DNA of 20,907 bases from NCBI GenBank assembly GCA_947623845.1, contig CANQHM010000019.1, forward strand, positions 1 through 20,907. The letters are read 5' to 3'. Position 1 is the stretch's first letter. Each line of letters opens with the position of its first letter. The notes below the pieces were generated by a model. The model was not told where the DNA came from and made no database searches. It saw nothing but the letters and a program-made list of their open reading frames with translations. This DNA comes from an uncultured Bacilli bacterium (GTDB lineage Bacteria; Bacillota_I; Bacilli_A; RF39; UBA660). The position numbers were made by a program, and so were the translations under genes. Shown piece by piece: positions 20,835 through 20,907 of this stretch.

Positions 20835-20907
20835 CTATTCACAGCTGAAAATTAAATAACGCAAAGTAGACTAAGCAAAAAACTTAGTTTATTTTTATTT
20901 CTTCTAA
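20835..20907. other. Left part of a possible oriC/dnaA intergenic region
   Basis: CTATTCACA at 20835-20843 matches the DnaA box TTATNCACA at eight of nine positions. A hairpin ACTAAG (20870-20875) with CTTAGT (20883-20888) is followed on the plus strand by T-rich sequence. No coding frame was recognised here. With rpmH on the left, dnaA is expected on the right beyond the window, and the box may be the edge of an origin cluster. A single box is weak evidence. Confidence 0.3.

Overview
The window is an AT-rich piece of a bacterial chromosome close to the replication origin. Gene content and order point to the Firmicutes/Mollicutes side of the tree, probably an uncultured gut-type Bacilli/RF39-like lineage; this placement is inference from gene order and composition. 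On the minus strand, from the right edge leftwards, the order rpmH-rnpA-yidC-khpB(jag) ... mnmE-mnmG-rsmG ... noc matches the classic Bacillus origin flank. dnaA should lie just beyond the right edge. Normal TGG tryptophan codons and a TGA stop on mnmG fit the standard code rather than the Mycoplasma code.

Layout. 1-4238 (minus) is a translation/transcription operon read from a promoter near 4261: DUF1934-argS-rpoE(delta)-prfA-prmC, closed by a terminator at 1-25. 4335-6278 (plus) is a divergent class A penicillin-binding protein. 6283-7832 is accessory: an 89-aa orphan, an ORF6N-domain gene, and an intergenic block of degenerate repeats and palindromes related to that gene. 7833-9248 is a Noc/ParB-like protein with a very long disordered linker. 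Divergent from it, at 9412-11411, are a 36-aa peptide gene and a 629-aa helical protein that I cannot assign. 11423-12628 is an AAA_14/DUF4143 ATPase with its own promoter next to twin palindromes. 12745-16654 is mnmE-mnmG-rsmG. 16747-18608 is a second islet: an exported cysteine-paired protein and a divergent XRE regulator with a zinc ribbon. 18687-20744 is khpB-yidC-rnpA-rpmH.

The housekeeping genes make a coherent origin-proximal set: ribosome protein and RNase P, membrane insertase and RNA-binding KhpB, tRNA wobble modification (MnmE/MnmG), 16S rRNA methylation (RsmG) and nucleoid occlusion or segregation (Noc). Against Bacillus, two islets interrupt the row, one between khpB and mnmE and one between rsmG and noc.

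The most unusual signals are: (1) a 27-bp perfect palindrome formed by the codons of the conserved LRSQxGTS motif in the ORF6N gene, with two sequence-variant palindromes upstream that keep dyad symmetry through paired changes and sit in 92-bp degenerate repeats; (2) the unassigned 36-aa/629-aa gene pair facing noc; (3) the XRE-zinc ribbon/exported protein pair with operator-like dyads between them. No tRNA, rRNA, CRISPR array or insertion sequence was recognised.
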